NCBI GenBank assembly: GCA_937900135.1
Contig: CALCDJ010000008.1
Coordinates: 1 to 20,032 of the forward strand
Source: an uncultured Blautia sp.
Lineage (GTDB): Bacteria > Bacillota > Clostridia > Lachnospirales > Lachnospiraceae
Direction: 5' to 3'
Length of the DNA stretch: 20,032 nt
The notes under the pieces are model-generated. The model was not told the DNA's origin. It did not search any database and saw only the letters and a list, made by a program, of their open reading frames with translations. Numbering within the stretch: the first letter of the stretch is position 1; each line of letters begins with the position of its first letter. Below, in pieces: positions 6,342 through 13,595 of this stretch. A program made the translations under genes and the position numbers.

Positions 6342-7679
6342 ATGAAGCTAAGAAAAATTGCTGCGATCTGGAGCGCCAAGGCGGCTGGATTTATCTGTAA
6401 AAAACTGGGACGACAGGGAGTTACCTGGGCAGGAAAGATTGCACTGAAACTGGACCCTCATATTCTGGAGGAGCTTTCCAGTGAAATACGAGAAAAAATC
6501 TTTGTGGTCTGTGGAACCAATGGAAAGACCACAACCAACAATATGCTATGCGCTGCCCTGGAGGCAGAAGGAAAAAAAGTGGTCTGCAATCATACGGGCT
6601 CCAATATGCTGAATGGGGTAGTATCCGCCTTTGTCCTGGCTGCGAAATGGAATGGACATATGGATGCAGATTATGCTTGTATAGAGGCAGATGAGGCATC
6701 CACCAGATATATATTTCCAGCCATTCATCCAGATTATATGGTGCTTACCAATCTGTTCCGGGATCAGTTGGATCGATACGGTGAAATTGACCTGACTATG
6801 AAAATTCTGGAAGAAATGATGAGAAGTGAACCAAATATGGAAATTCTTGTCAATGGGGATGATGCACTTTCTGCTTACCTTGCGATGGATAGTGGAAATC
6901 CATATGTGGCATATGGAATTGGCCGGCCGGTACTTCATAATGAAACCAATGAGATACGGGAGGGTCGCTTCTGTAAGAAATGTGGTACAAAGCTGGAGTA
7001 CAGTTTTTATCACTATAGTCAGCTGGGAGATTACAGGTGCCCGGGATGTGGATTCCAAAGACCGGAACTGCGCTTTGACGGAGAAGAGGTACAGGTAGGC
7101 GAACAGCTTGCTTTCACTGTAGAAAACCGCCGTATTGTAGCGAATTATAAAGGGTTCTATAATGTATACAACATTCTGGCTGCCTATGCTGGTGTGCGTA
7201 TGGCTGGTTTTTCCGGAGAACATTTTCAGGATATGCTGAATCGTTTTAATCCGGAAAATGGAAGAATGGAACAATTCCGTATCAAAGGAACAGGAATTGT
7301 TTTGAATCTGGCAAAAAATCCTGCTGGCTTCAATCAGAACATTGCTGCAGTTATGCAGGATGGAACCCCCAAGGATATTCTTATTGCCATCAATGACAAT
7401 GCGCAGGATGGAATTGATATTTCCTGGCTTTGGGATGTGGATTTTGATCAGTTAAGAGATGAAAGCGTTCAATCTATTACAGTAAGTGGAATCCGGTGCC
7501 AGGATATGCGCCTCAGACTGAAATATGTGGGAATTGAATCCCAGCTGGAAGAAAACGTGGAACAGGCCATTCGTAAACGCGTGGAGGATGGAGTGGGAAA
7601 TCTGTATCTGCTGGTAAATTACACGGCTTTGTTTAGCACCAGAAATATACTGAAGAAGCTGGAGGGAGAAAAGGAATGA
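6342..7679 (+). CDS. murT: Lipid II isoglutaminyl synthase, MurT subunit
   Basis: A 445-residue Mur-ligase-like protein. It has the ATP-binding P-loop GTNGKTTTN (about residues 58-66), an inserted four-Cys zinc ribbon (Cys211, Cys214, Cys233, Cys236) and the C-terminal DUF1727 region with the signature NDNAQDGIDISWLWD (351-365). Together with GatD it amidates the D-Glu alpha-carboxylate of the lipid II stem peptide to D-isoglutamine, a step that affects peptidoglycan cross-linking in Gram-positives. ATG 6342 is preferred to the in-frame GTG at 6333 because AAAGGGTGAG is properly spaced for the ATG and overlaps the GTG. The stop overlaps the gatD start (ATGA), indicating coupled translation of the two subunits. 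Confidence 0.93.
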   Translation: MKLRKIAAIWSAKAAGFICKKLGRQGVTWAGKIALKLDPHILEELSSEIREKIFVVCGTNGKTTTNNMLCAALEAEGKKVVCNHTGSNMLNGVVSAFVLAAKWNGHMDADYACIEADEASTRYIFPAIHPDYMVLTNLFRDQLDRYGEIDLTMKILEEMMRSEPNMEILVNGDDALSAYLAMDSGNPYVAYGIGRPVLHNETNEIREGRFCKKCGTKLEYSFYHYSQLGDYRCPGCGFQRPELRFDGEEVQVGEQLAFTVENRRIVANYKGFYNVYNILAAYAGVRMAGFSGEHFQDMLNRFNPENGRMEQFRIKGTGIVLNLAKNPAGFNQNIAAVMQDGTPKDILIAINDNAQDGIDISWLWDVDFDQLRDESVQSITVSGIRCQDMRLRLKYVGIESQLEENVEQAIRKRVEDGVGNLYLLVNYTALFSTRNILKKLEGEKE

Positions 7680-8398
7680 AACTGACCATAGGACATTTAT
7701 ATCCGGATCTTCTGAATCTATATGGAGACCGGGGAAATATTCAGTGCCTGAAGCAGCGCTGTATCTGGAGAGGAATTGAGGCAGAAGTGGCAGCCTTTGA
7801 ACTGGATGCTCCCATTGATTTTTCCGGATTGGATATTGTGCTTCTGGGAGGAGGCTCAGACCGGGAACAGATGCTGGTCTGTGAAAAGCTGAAGGAAATC
7901 CAAAAGGATTTTCAGGCATATGTGGAAGATAATGGGGTGGTCATTGCCATCTGTGGCGGTTTTCAGCTTCTGGGAAATTATTATAAGACAGAAAAAGGAA
8001 CTATAGAAGGTCTGAAACTGGTGGATCTTTATACAGAACAGGGAGAAAATCGGCTCATTGGAAATATTGTGCTGAAGAGTGAACTGTTTGATATGCCAGT
8101 TGTGGGCTTTGAGAACCATGGAGGTCGCACACATATTAATGGAAACAAGCCTTTAGGAAAAGTTCTCTACGGAGCTGGAAATGACGGAGTTTCCGGTGAA
8201 GAAGGCGTTATTTACAAAAATGTAATAGGTACGTATCTTCACGGTCCGCTCCTGCCGAAAAATCCCCAGCTGGCAGATGAGCTGATTACACGGGCTTTAG
8301 AAAGAAAATACAAAAAGTCAATTACCCTGGCTCCTTTGGAGGACCAGGAGGAAAAAGAAGCGAATGCTTATATTTACCAACGCTTTGTAAAGAATTGA
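7676..8398 (+). CDS. gatD: Lipid II isoglutaminyl synthase, glutaminase subunit GatD
   Basis: A 240-residue class I glutamine amidotransferase-like protein. The nucleophile is Cys93 in AICGGFQLLG and the catalytic His is His189 in GTYLHGPLLPKNP. Other conserved motifs are LYPDLLNLYGDRGN at the N-terminus and VGFENHGGRTHI. It releases ammonia from glutamine and passes it to MurT. Cobyric-acid synthase glutaminases share this fold, but adjacency to murT with a 4 bp ATGA overlap decides the assignment. Length and active site are complete. Confidence 0.93.
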   Translation: MKLTIGHLYPDLLNLYGDRGNIQCLKQRCIWRGIEAEVAAFELDAPIDFSGLDIVLLGGGSDREQMLVCEKLKEIQKDFQAYVEDNGVVIAICGGFQLLGNYYKTEKGTIEGLKLVDLYTEQGENRLIGNIVLKSELFDMPVVGFENHGGRTHINGNKPLGKVLYGAGNDGVSGEEGVIYKNVIGTYLHGPLLPKNPQLADELITRALERKYKKSITLAPLEDQEEKEANAYIYQRFVKN

Positions 8399-8410
8399 GG
8401 GAAAAAATGC

Positions 8411-8439
8411 TTGCATTCAGTTTTACCTGATTGTATAAT
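8411..8439 (+). promoter_or_regulatory. Promoter of the rubredoxin gene
   Basis: TTGCAT (8411-8416), a 17 bp spacer and TATAAT (8434-8439), 40 bp before the rubredoxin start codon. Confidence 0.85.
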
Positions 8440-8479
8440 AACGGTATGATTTGAAATAAACGAAAGGAGAACACTAATC

Positions 8480-8641
8480 ATGAAAAAATATATTTGCGAG
8501 CCATGTGGCTATGAATACGATCCAGCAGTAGGAGATCCGGACAGCGGAATTGAACCAGGAACTGCATTTGAAGATATTCCGGAAGATTGGGTATGCCCGA
8601 TCTGTGGAGTTGGAAAAGACGAGTTCGTACTAGCTGAATAA
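8480..8641 (+). CDS. Rubredoxin
   Basis: A 53-residue protein, too short for most ORF lists. It has the two iron-binding knuckles CEPCGYEYDP (Cys6, Cys9) and CPICGVGKDEF (Cys39, Cys42), and the aromatic and DPDSGI.PGT.F segments typical of rubredoxins. It binds a single Fe(Cys)4 centre and shuttles electrons in the cytoplasm, in anaerobes commonly to rubrerythrin or superoxide-reductase-type detoxification enzymes. No such partner lies next to it. It has its own promoter and terminator, so it is monocistronic. The ribosome-binding site AAAGGAG precedes ATG 8480. Confidence 0.97.
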   Translation: MKKYICEPCGYEYDPAVGDPDSGIEPGTAFEDIPEDWVCPICGVGKDEFVLAE

Positions 8642-8686
8642 TCCAGTGGAATTCAGTGGGGAAGTGTGAAGGATAAGCACACTCTG

Positions 8687-8727
8687 AGGTGCCAGAAGCA
8701 GGTATGCTTTCGGCACCTTTTCTTCTT
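8687..8727 (+). terminator. Terminator after rubredoxin
   Basis: AGGTGCC (8687-8693) pairs with GGCACCT (8712-8718), continued inside by GAAGCA/TGCTTTC around a GGTA loop, and followed by TTTTCTTCTT. Confidence 0.9.
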
Positions 8728-8765
8728 GTTACATAGGAAATTTCGAAGAAAGAAAGGGTCAGACT

Positions 8766-10112
8766 ATGAAGAAAAAAAACGCAGGTATTCTGGTGGGAAT
8801 TATGATTTCTGCTGCAATTTTTTCCGGATGTGGAAACAATGAGGCAACAGAAGCAGCAAGCGAAAGTGCAGAAACAGAAAAAGAAGGTAACGGAGAAGAC
8901 GCGGAGACAGAGGAAGCAATCCAGAAGGCTGAAGAAGAGACAAAAAAACAGGAGAATTCGGAAGAAGAATCAGAAGAAGAAACCGGAGAAAAAACACAGG
9001 AATATCTGGGAAATGTGGGAATCCTGCTTCCAGATGAGTCAGTGGAGGAATATGCCCAGGACGGGAAGCATCTGACAGAAGCGCTGTTAGAAGAAGGATA
9101 TCAGGCGGAAGTGCTGTATGCCGATGGAGACGCTTCCATACAGGCGGATCAGGTGCAGCAGATGGTAGAGAAACAGGTGAATGCGCTGATTATCCTTCCA
9201 ACAGACCGATATGGACTGAGCGAGTCTCTGACCTTGGCAAAAGAAGCCGGAATCCCTGTTTTTTCTTATGATGAATTGATCATGGACAGCGATGGGGTAA
9301 AGTATTATACGACCTTTGACACCAGGGAAATCGGTCAGATGCTGGGCAATGCTGTTGTGAAAGAAAAAGATCTGGAAAAAGCAAGAGAAGAGAAGCTTTC
9401 TTATTCTGTGGAGTTCCTTATGGGGTCTCCAGACGATACGGCATCCTTGTTCCTGTATAATGGAGTGATGGAGGTACTGTCTCCTTATCTGGAAGACGGA
9501 ACTCTGATCTGCCAATCTCAGAAAACAACTTTTGAAGATACAGGAATTTTGCGTTGGAGCAGAGAAACTGCGAAAAATAACCTGAGTGAAATTTTGGATG
9601 AGTTTTATCAGGACAAAAAGCTGGACATGGTAATTTGTGCCTTTGATGATGCAGCGCTGGGAACTCAGGAGGCATTGACAGAAAAAGAAATCCTTCCTGG
9701 AAGTGAAGAGTGGCCTTTGATTACAGGCGTGGGCTGTGAAATAGAAGCAGTCAAAGCCGTAGCGGAAGGAAAACAGACCTGCAGTATTTTTATGGATCGC
9801 CGGGTTCTGGCAGAAAAGTGCGTGGATATGGTCGTTGCGCTTTTGAAGGGAGAAGATCCGGAAGTCAAAGATTATGAACAGTACGATAATGGAAAGAAAA
9901 TTATTGGAACATATACCTGCGATGTGCAGATGATTGACAAAGATAATTACGAAATCCTGATTGATAACGGGTATTATACAGAAGAACAGGTAAAACCGGA
10001 AGAAATTCCTACGCCTACCCCTGGTGAGGAAGAGATAACGCCAACTCCGGAAGAGACAAACGAGCAGCCAACTCCTACTCCAACGGAGAGTGCCATTTCA
10101 GCATCCATTTAA
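8766..10112 (+). CDS. Sugar-binding lipoprotein, ChvE-like (orphan ABC-type solute-binding protein)
   Basis: A 448-residue protein with a lipoprotein signal peptide; the lipobox IFSGC places the lipidated Cys at residue 22. Residues 24-78 form a highly acidic, Glu-rich linker. A periplasmic-binding-protein fold of the ribose/xylose/multiple-sugar class follows: it starts at YLGNVGILLPDESVEEY and includes QQMVEKQVNALIILPTD, IPVFSYDELI and DMVICAFDDAALGTQEAL. The last 35 or so residues are a Pro/Thr/Glu tail with repeated PTPTP, perhaps a wall-spanning or exposed spacer. No permease or ATPase gene lies nearby, and the gene is bracketed by terminators. It may therefore serve a distant transporter or act as a sensor co-receptor, as ChvE does in Agrobacterium. 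The ligand is unknown. Confidence 0.85.
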   Translation: MKKKNAGILVGIMISAAIFSGCGNNEATEAASESAETEKEGNGEDAETEEAIQKAEEETKKQENSEEESEEETGEKTQEYLGNVGILLPDESVEEYAQDGKHLTEALLEEGYQAEVLYADGDASIQADQVQQMVEKQVNALIILPTDRYGLSESLTLAKEAGIPVFSYDELIMDSDGVKYYTTFDTREIGQMLGNAVVKEKDLEKAREEKLSYSVEFLMGSPDDTASLFLYNGVMEVLSPYLEDGTLICQSQKTTFEDTGILRWSRETAKNNLSEILDEFYQDKKLDMVICAFDDAALGTQEALTEKEILPGSEEWPLITGVGCEIEAVKAVAEGKQTCSIFMDRRVLAEKCVDMVVALLKGEDPEVKDYEQYDNGKKIIGTYTCDVQMIDKDNYEILIDNGYYTEEQVKPEEIPTPTPGEEEITPTPEETNEQPTPTPTESAISASI

Positions 10113-10120
10113 ACAAACAA

Positions 10121-10162
10121 AAAACACGCACCATTGCCAGTTGGCAGGGAGCGTGTTTTTTT
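10121..10162. terminator. Bidirectional terminator between the sugar-binding lipoprotein gene and xpt
   Basis: AAAACACGC (10121-10129) pairs with GCGTGTTTT (10151-10159), and TGCCA with TGGCA inside. There is an A-rich run on the left and a T run on the right, so it can terminate both converging transcripts. Confidence 0.88.
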
Positions 10163-10186
10163 GCATTGGGAGTAAGGCTAACAGGC

Positions 10187-10759
10187 TTATTCCCGGAAAG
10201 TAAGAGAGTCGTCCGTCATGGAATCAATGATTGCCAGAGATTCCAGGCGAATGCCCATCTTACGGATCTCTTCTCCTCCATGCTGGAATCCTTTCTCAAT
10301 GACGATTCCAGCGCCTTCCAGAGTTGCGCCGGATTTTTTAACAATGTCGATCAGGCCCAACAAGGCGCAGCCGTTGGCCAGAAAGTCATCAATTAAAAGT
10401 ACGTGATCGTCCGGTCCAAGGAATTTCTTAGAAAGGATAACATCATAAACCTTCTTGTGGGTGAAGGATTCTACTTTGGTGGTATACATCTCACCGTCCA
10501 GATTCAGACTCTGGGTTTTCTTGGCAAATACAACAGGCACGTGGAAATACTGTGCTGCAATACAGGCAATTCCAATACCGGATGCCTCTATGGTCAGAAT
10601 TTTTGTGATGGGGCAGTCAGCAAAACGGGCTTTAAACTCTTTACCGATTTCATTGATGAGAGTAATGTCCATTTGATGATTCAAAAAACAGTCTACTTTT
10701 AAAATATTTCCCGGTTTGATTGTGCCGTCTTTTAGGATGCGATCTTTTAAAAGCTTCAT
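10187..10759 (-). CDS. xpt: Xanthine phosphoribosyltransferase
   Basis: A 190-residue protein starting MKLLKDRILKDGTIKPGNIL, the length of B. subtilis Xpt. It converts xanthine and PRPP to XMP in purine salvage. EASGIGIA (about residues 58-65) and the PRPP-binding motif HVLLIDDFLANG (119-130) are intact, and FAKKTQSLNLDGEMY is characteristic of Xpt. An upstream in-frame start at 10843 is rejected: AAAGGAGAG is correctly spaced for the ATG at 10757-10759, and the promoter lies inside the would-be extension. In many Firmicutes xpt follows a purine riboswitch; here the leader is only about 40 nt, too short for one. Confidence 0.95.
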   Translation of the reverse strand: MKLLKDRILKDGTIKPGNILKVDCFLNHQMDITLINEIGKEFKARFADCPITKILTIEASGIGIACIAAQYFHVPVVFAKKTQSLNLDGEMYTTKVESFTHKKVYDVILSKKFLGPDDHVLLIDDFLANGCALLGLIDIVKKSGATLEGAGIVIEKGFQHGGEEIRKMGIRLESLAIIDSMTDDSLTFRE

Positions 10760-10801
10760 GGTTCTCTCCTTTATCATTTCAAATATGATGTATTGCTTAT
10801 T

Positions 10802-10830
10802 ATCATACGATATAATGATAGGAAGTGCAA
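10802..10830 (-). promoter_or_regulatory. Promoter of xpt
   Basis: Read on the minus strand: TTGCAC (10830-10825), 17 bp, TATGAT (10807-10802). It is back to back with the rightward promoter that starts at 10837. Confidence 0.7.
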
Positions 10831-10836
10831 TTATTT

Positions 10837-10865
10837 TTGACAAAAAAGTACAAAATATTTATAAT
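10837..10865 (+). promoter_or_regulatory. Perfect-consensus promoter of the small unknown gene
   Basis: TTGACA (10837-10842), a 17 bp spacer and TATAAT (10860-10865) match the sigma-A consensus exactly. The two divergent -35 boxes are only 6 bp apart. Confidence 0.85.
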
Positions 10866-10907
10866 AAGAAAAAACAGAGCCTGTAAGGAGAGAAAGGTTA
10901 AAAGAAG

Positions 10908-11135
10908 ATGAAAGAATATGAAGTGATTTGGGAGATTTTTAATAAATGTCCCCGCAATCAGATGAGAGATGTATTTGTGGAGGAACTGGAACTGGAAGAT
11001 CCGGAAGCATACATTCAGGAAAAATTCAAAGGAAAAGAAGTATCTTACGAAAAAACAGTTTTAAATGATGGAACAATTGTATTTGATATTACAACTTCAG
11101 ACATAAAACAGCGCTGCTCCTTTACAGAGTTTTAG
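10908..11135 (+). CDS. Small acidic protein of unknown function
   Basis: A 75-residue protein that I do not recognise. It has a good ribosome-binding site (AAGGAGAG) and sits 43 bp after a perfect consensus promoter, so it is probably a real, well expressed gene. It has no signal peptide or membrane helix. It begins MKEYEVIWEIFNKCPRNQMRD and has a Glu-rich middle (FVEELELEDPEAY) and a likely beta hairpin near the end (YEKTVLNDGTIVFDITTSD). It contains two Cys (in KCPRN and QRCSF). Its 3' end overlaps the promoter of the downstream metal-sensor gene. Confidence 0.75.
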   Translation: MKEYEVIWEIFNKCPRNQMRDVFVEELELEDPEAYIQEKFKGKEVSYEKTVLNDGTIVFDITTSDIKQRCSFTEF

Positions 11136-11150
11136 GAATTGTGGTATAAT
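11121..11150 (+). promoter_or_regulatory. Promoter of the metal-sensor/mrp unit
   Basis: TTTACA (11121-11126), 18 bp, TATAAT (11145-11150). It overlaps the stop codon of the upstream small gene and leaves a leader of roughly 100 nt. Confidence 0.6.
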
Positions 11151-11255
11151 AACAGGTATGCCAATGCACAGGCAGAAAAAGTATGAAAAGAACGGAAATA
11201 GATTTGATACTGATCTGAAAGGGTCAGTGGCGAACATTACGGGAAGGAGTATAGC

Positions 11256-11603
11256 ATGAGTGAAATACATGAACCGCATGTGCATATTCTGGAGGATGGC
11301 ACAGTAATTGAACATACCCATGGAGAGCATGGACATACCCACAGCCATACCCACACAAAGGCGGTTTTAAATCGTCTTTCCCGGGCAATCGGCCATATGG
11401 AATCCATCAAACGCATGGTGGAAAGCGGAAGAGACTGCAGTGAAGTCCTGATTCAGCTTTCTGCAGTGAAGTCTGCGATCAATAATACAGGAAAAATCAT
11501 TCTTCAGGATCATATTGAACACTGTATTGTAGATGCCGTGGAGCATGGAGACAAGGAAGCCCTGAAAGAGCTGGAAAAAGCGATTGACCGTTTTATGAAA
11601 TAA
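11256..11603 (+). CDS. CsoR/FrmR-family metal-sensing repressor with a His-rich N-terminal arm
   Basis: A 115-residue protein. Residues 36-115 form the all-alpha DUF156 domain. Cys61, His86 and Cys90 have the same 25 and 4 residue separations as the Cu(I) ligands of M. tuberculosis CsoR (Cys36, His61, Cys65), which points to a metal sensor rather than a formaldehyde sensor. Ahead of it, residues 1-34 carry ten His in an HTHGEHGHTHSHTHT-type run, unusual for this family and suited to Ni, Zn, Co or Cu binding. The ribosome-binding site is GGAAGGAG. It lies 22 bp upstream of mrp, so the two are probably co-transcribed and perhaps autorepressed. The metal cannot be assigned from sequence. Confidence 0.88.
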   Translation: MSEIHEPHVHILEDGTVIEHTHGEHGHTHSHTHTKAVLNRLSRAIGHMESIKRMVESGRDCSEVLIQLSAVKSAINNTGKIILQDHIEHCIVDAVEHGDKEALKELEKAIDRFMK

Positions 11604-11625
11604 CAGAAAGAAAAGGAGAAGAGTC

Positions 11626-12456
11626 ATGGCAAAAGAATGCAACAGTACAACATGTACAAAATCAAGCTGTGAGGGTTGTGAGCATAAGAACGATCCCAAG
11701 AGCTTACAGGAAACAATGAATGTATTTTCAGAAGTAAAACATGTCATTGGTGTAGTCAGTGGAAAGGGCGGCGTTGGAAAATCCTTCGTGACTGCATCTC
11801 TGGCAAACAGAATGGCAGCAAAGGGTTACAAGGTAGGAATCATGGATGCGGATATCACTGGTCCTTCCATTCCTAAAATGTATGGGTTAAAAGGCGCTGC
11901 AACTGCAGATGACAATGGAATCTACCCAATGGAAACCGAAAACGGAATCAAGGTTATGTCTGTCAACCTTCTTCTTCCTACAGAAGAGACTCCGGTAATC
12001 TGGAGAGGACCGATCCTTGCAAACATGGTGAAACAGTTCTGGACAGATGTAATCTGGGGCGATGTAGATTATCTGTTTGTGGATATGCCTCCTGGAACCG
12101 GTGATGTTCCGTTGACTGCATTCCAGTCTCTGCCGCTGGATGGCGTGGTGATTGTTACCTCTCCTCAGGATCTGGTAAGAATGATCGTTAAAAAAGCATA
12201 CAACATGGCAGATATGATGAAGGTTCCGGTACTGGGAATCGTAGAAAACTACAGCTATGTGAAATGTCCGGATTGCGGCAAGGAAATCAAGGTATTTGGT
12301 GAGAGCCATATTGATGAGATTGCTGCAGAACTGAAGGTTCCGGTACTTGGAAAAATGCCGATCGATGCTTCCTTTGCACAGAAAGCAGATCAGGGAGCCT
12401 TCCACGAAGTGGAAAATGTATATGTAGAGGCTGCAGACGCAGTAATGCCCCAGTAA
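11626..12456 (+). CDS. Mrp/NBP35-family Fe-S cluster carrier ATPase
   Basis: A 276-residue P-loop protein. It has the deviant Walker A SGKGGVGKS (about residues 45-52), the Asp-rich DADITGPSIPKM loop, VDMPPGTGD (Walker B region) and the paired CPDC (Cys214, Cys217), which holds a bridging Fe-S cluster in the dimer. An extra N-terminal Cys cluster (Cys5, Cys10, Cys15, Cys18) resembles the ferredoxin-like N-terminus of eukaryotic Nbp35. Family members bind and transfer Fe-S clusters to apo-proteins in the cytoplasm. Co-location with a metal-responsive repressor suggests metal-regulated expression. The ribosome-binding site is AAAGGAGAAG. Full length and intact. Confidence 0.93.
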   Translation: MAKECNSTTCTKSSCEGCEHKNDPKSLQETMNVFSEVKHVIGVVSGKGGVGKSFVTASLANRMAAKGYKVGIMDADITGPSIPKMYGLKGAATADDNGIYPMETENGIKVMSVNLLLPTEETPVIWRGPILANMVKQFWTDVIWGDVDYLFVDMPPGTGDVPLTAFQSLPLDGVVIVTSPQDLVRMIVKKAYNMADMMKVPVLGIVENYSYVKCPDCGKEIKVFGESHIDEIAAELKVPVLGKMPIDASFAQKADQGAFHEVENVYVEAADAVMPQ

Positions 12457-12478
12457 GGAAGGGATTTGCGTCAGTTAT

Positions 12479-12526
12479 AAAAAAGTCCTGACAGGAGAAC
12501 AAGAGGTCTTCTGTCAGGACTTTTTT
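12479..12526. terminator. Bidirectional terminator between mrp and the LysR gene
   Basis: AAAAAAGTCCTGACAG (12479-12494) is perfectly complementary to CTGTCAGGACTTTTTT (12511-12526). It sits between converging genes and has U runs in both directions. Confidence 0.95.
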
Positions 12527-12536
12527 GTTATTTTCT

Positions 12537-13406
12537 TTAAAAATATTCGGAAAAACGTTCTGCTGCCTGAGTCAAAGGCAGCGTATCGTGGCGGACCAGA
12601 ACAAGCTGCCGTTTCGGAAGGGGATTCTCCAGCATTACCTGTATAAGGTCTCCTTTTTGTTTCAGCATATAGTCCGGGACACAGGCAATGCCAAGTCCGA
12701 TCCTTGCCAGATCAACAAGAAGGTCATTGCTGTTTAATTCAACCTCAGGAAGCAGCTTCAGTCCCTGGGAAGCAAAAAACTGATGGAGATATTCACTGGT
12801 AGTACTGTTGGGGGCAAGCATAAGTAAAGGGTAGCCTAAAAGTTCTTTCATAGAAACAGGGGAAGGAATTTTTGGAAAAAATCCGGGATTGGCAACAAAT
12901 ACATCCTGAAATTCTTTCACCGGTGTAATCTGTGTGTGTGGACCAAGGTGAGAATTGGGATAATTGGAAACGATCAGATCGGCCTGCCCGCTTTCCAGAA
13001 GTTCCACGCAGCCCACAGAGGTACTGTTGATAACCTTGATCCGCACATCTGGATGATCTTGATGAAACCGGCTTAAGGCATCAATGAGAAAATAGCGGCA
13101 GATGGTATCGCTGGCGCCGATGCGAAGCTGTCCCATGAGAGAATTTTCCTGAAGGAGAAGGGATTCCCCTTCACTGAGCATTCGCATAGCTGGTTCCACA
13201 TGCTGAAGCAGGGTTTCTCCCTCTGGGGTGAGAAAGACCTTTTTGGTACTGCGGATAAAAAGGGTATGATTCAATTTTTTTTCCAGGGTTTTGACAGACT
13301 GGCTGACAGCAGACTGAGAGATATAGAGTTTCCTGGAGGCCTCGGAAAAGCTTAAACTTGTGGCCACATAATAAAATACTTTGTATAACTCCAGATTGAT
13401 ATCCAT
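12537..13406 (-). CDS. LysR-family transcriptional regulator
   Basis: A 289-residue protein. The N-terminal winged helix-turn-helix (about residues 3-62; FSEASRKLYISQSAVSQSVKTLEKKL) is typical of LysR. The C-terminal part is the two-lobed effector-binding domain (GQLRIGASDTICRYFLIDALSRFHQDHP onward). It is preceded on its strand by AAGGAG. It is divergent from purL across a 189 bp AT-rich gap, the usual arrangement for a LysR regulator and a neighbouring target. However, purL is not a usual LysR target, so control of purL is only a possibility. The effector is unknown. Confidence 0.93.
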   Translation of the reverse strand: MDINLELYKVFYYVATSLSFSEASRKLYISQSAVSQSVKTLEKKLNHTLFIRSTKKVFLTPEGETLLQHVEPAMRMLSEGESLLLQENSLMGQLRIGASDTICRYFLIDALSRFHQDHPDVRIKVINSTSVGCVELLESGQADLIVSNYPNSHLGPHTQITPVKEFQDVFVANPGFFPKIPSPVSMKELLGYPLLMLAPNSTTSEYLHQFFASQGLKLLPEVELNSNDLLVDLARIGLGIACVPDYMLKQKGDLIQVMLENPLPKRQLVLVRHDTLPLTQAAERFSEYF

Positions 13407-13457
13407 AATTGGCTCCTTTTATTATTAAAACTAATAAAAACTATAAGATATATTAAT

Positions 13458-13486
13458 TTTACTAATGATGATTCTTATGATACTAT
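13458..13486 (+). promoter_or_regulatory. Likely promoter of purL
   Basis: TTTACT (13458-13463), 17 bp, TACTAT (13481-13486). The surrounding 13410-13480 is AT-rich with ACTAAT repeated and ATAAG/CTTAT arms, possible regulator-binding sequence shared with the divergent LysR gene. Confidence 0.5.
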
Positions 13487-13507
13487 AAAGACAGAGGATT
13501 TGCAAGA

Positions 13508-13543
13508 GACAGGTTTACGCTGGAGAGACAGCGGTTTCCTGTC
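13508..13543 (+). promoter_or_regulatory. Hairpin in the purL leader
   Basis: GACAGG (13508-13513) pairs with CCTGTC (13538-13543) and CGCTG (13518-13522) with CAGCG (13529-13533). A symmetric TTTA/GTTT internal loop and a GAGAGA loop separate and close the helices. It lies about 20 nt downstream of the predicted -10 and 50 nt before the purL start. It has no T tract and does not resemble a purine riboswitch. Confidence 0.5.
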
Positions 13544-13595
13544 AGAAATCCATGATACTCACACATCCAGACATACAGGGAGAAAGGAGTTTCCA

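Noticed and set aside
6546..7274. 242-residue frame on the minus strand
   Set aside because: It is fully antisense to murT, which has clear motifs; composition is shadow-like.
8830..9075. 81-residue Lys/Arg/Gln-rich frame on the plus strand
   Set aside because: It is an out-of-frame reading of the Glu-rich linker of the sugar-binding lipoprotein.
10166..10702. Plus-strand frames over xpt
   Set aside because: They are antisense to a complete xpt gene and begin inside or next to a bidirectional terminator.
10760..10843. N-terminal extension of Xpt
   Set aside because: It covers the promoter and ribosome-binding site of the normal 190-residue enzyme.
13500..13595. N-terminal extension of PurL from TTG 13500
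   Set aside because: It includes the leader hairpin, has no ribosome-binding site, and known PurL proteins begin near MSNVRRVYVEKK at 13596.
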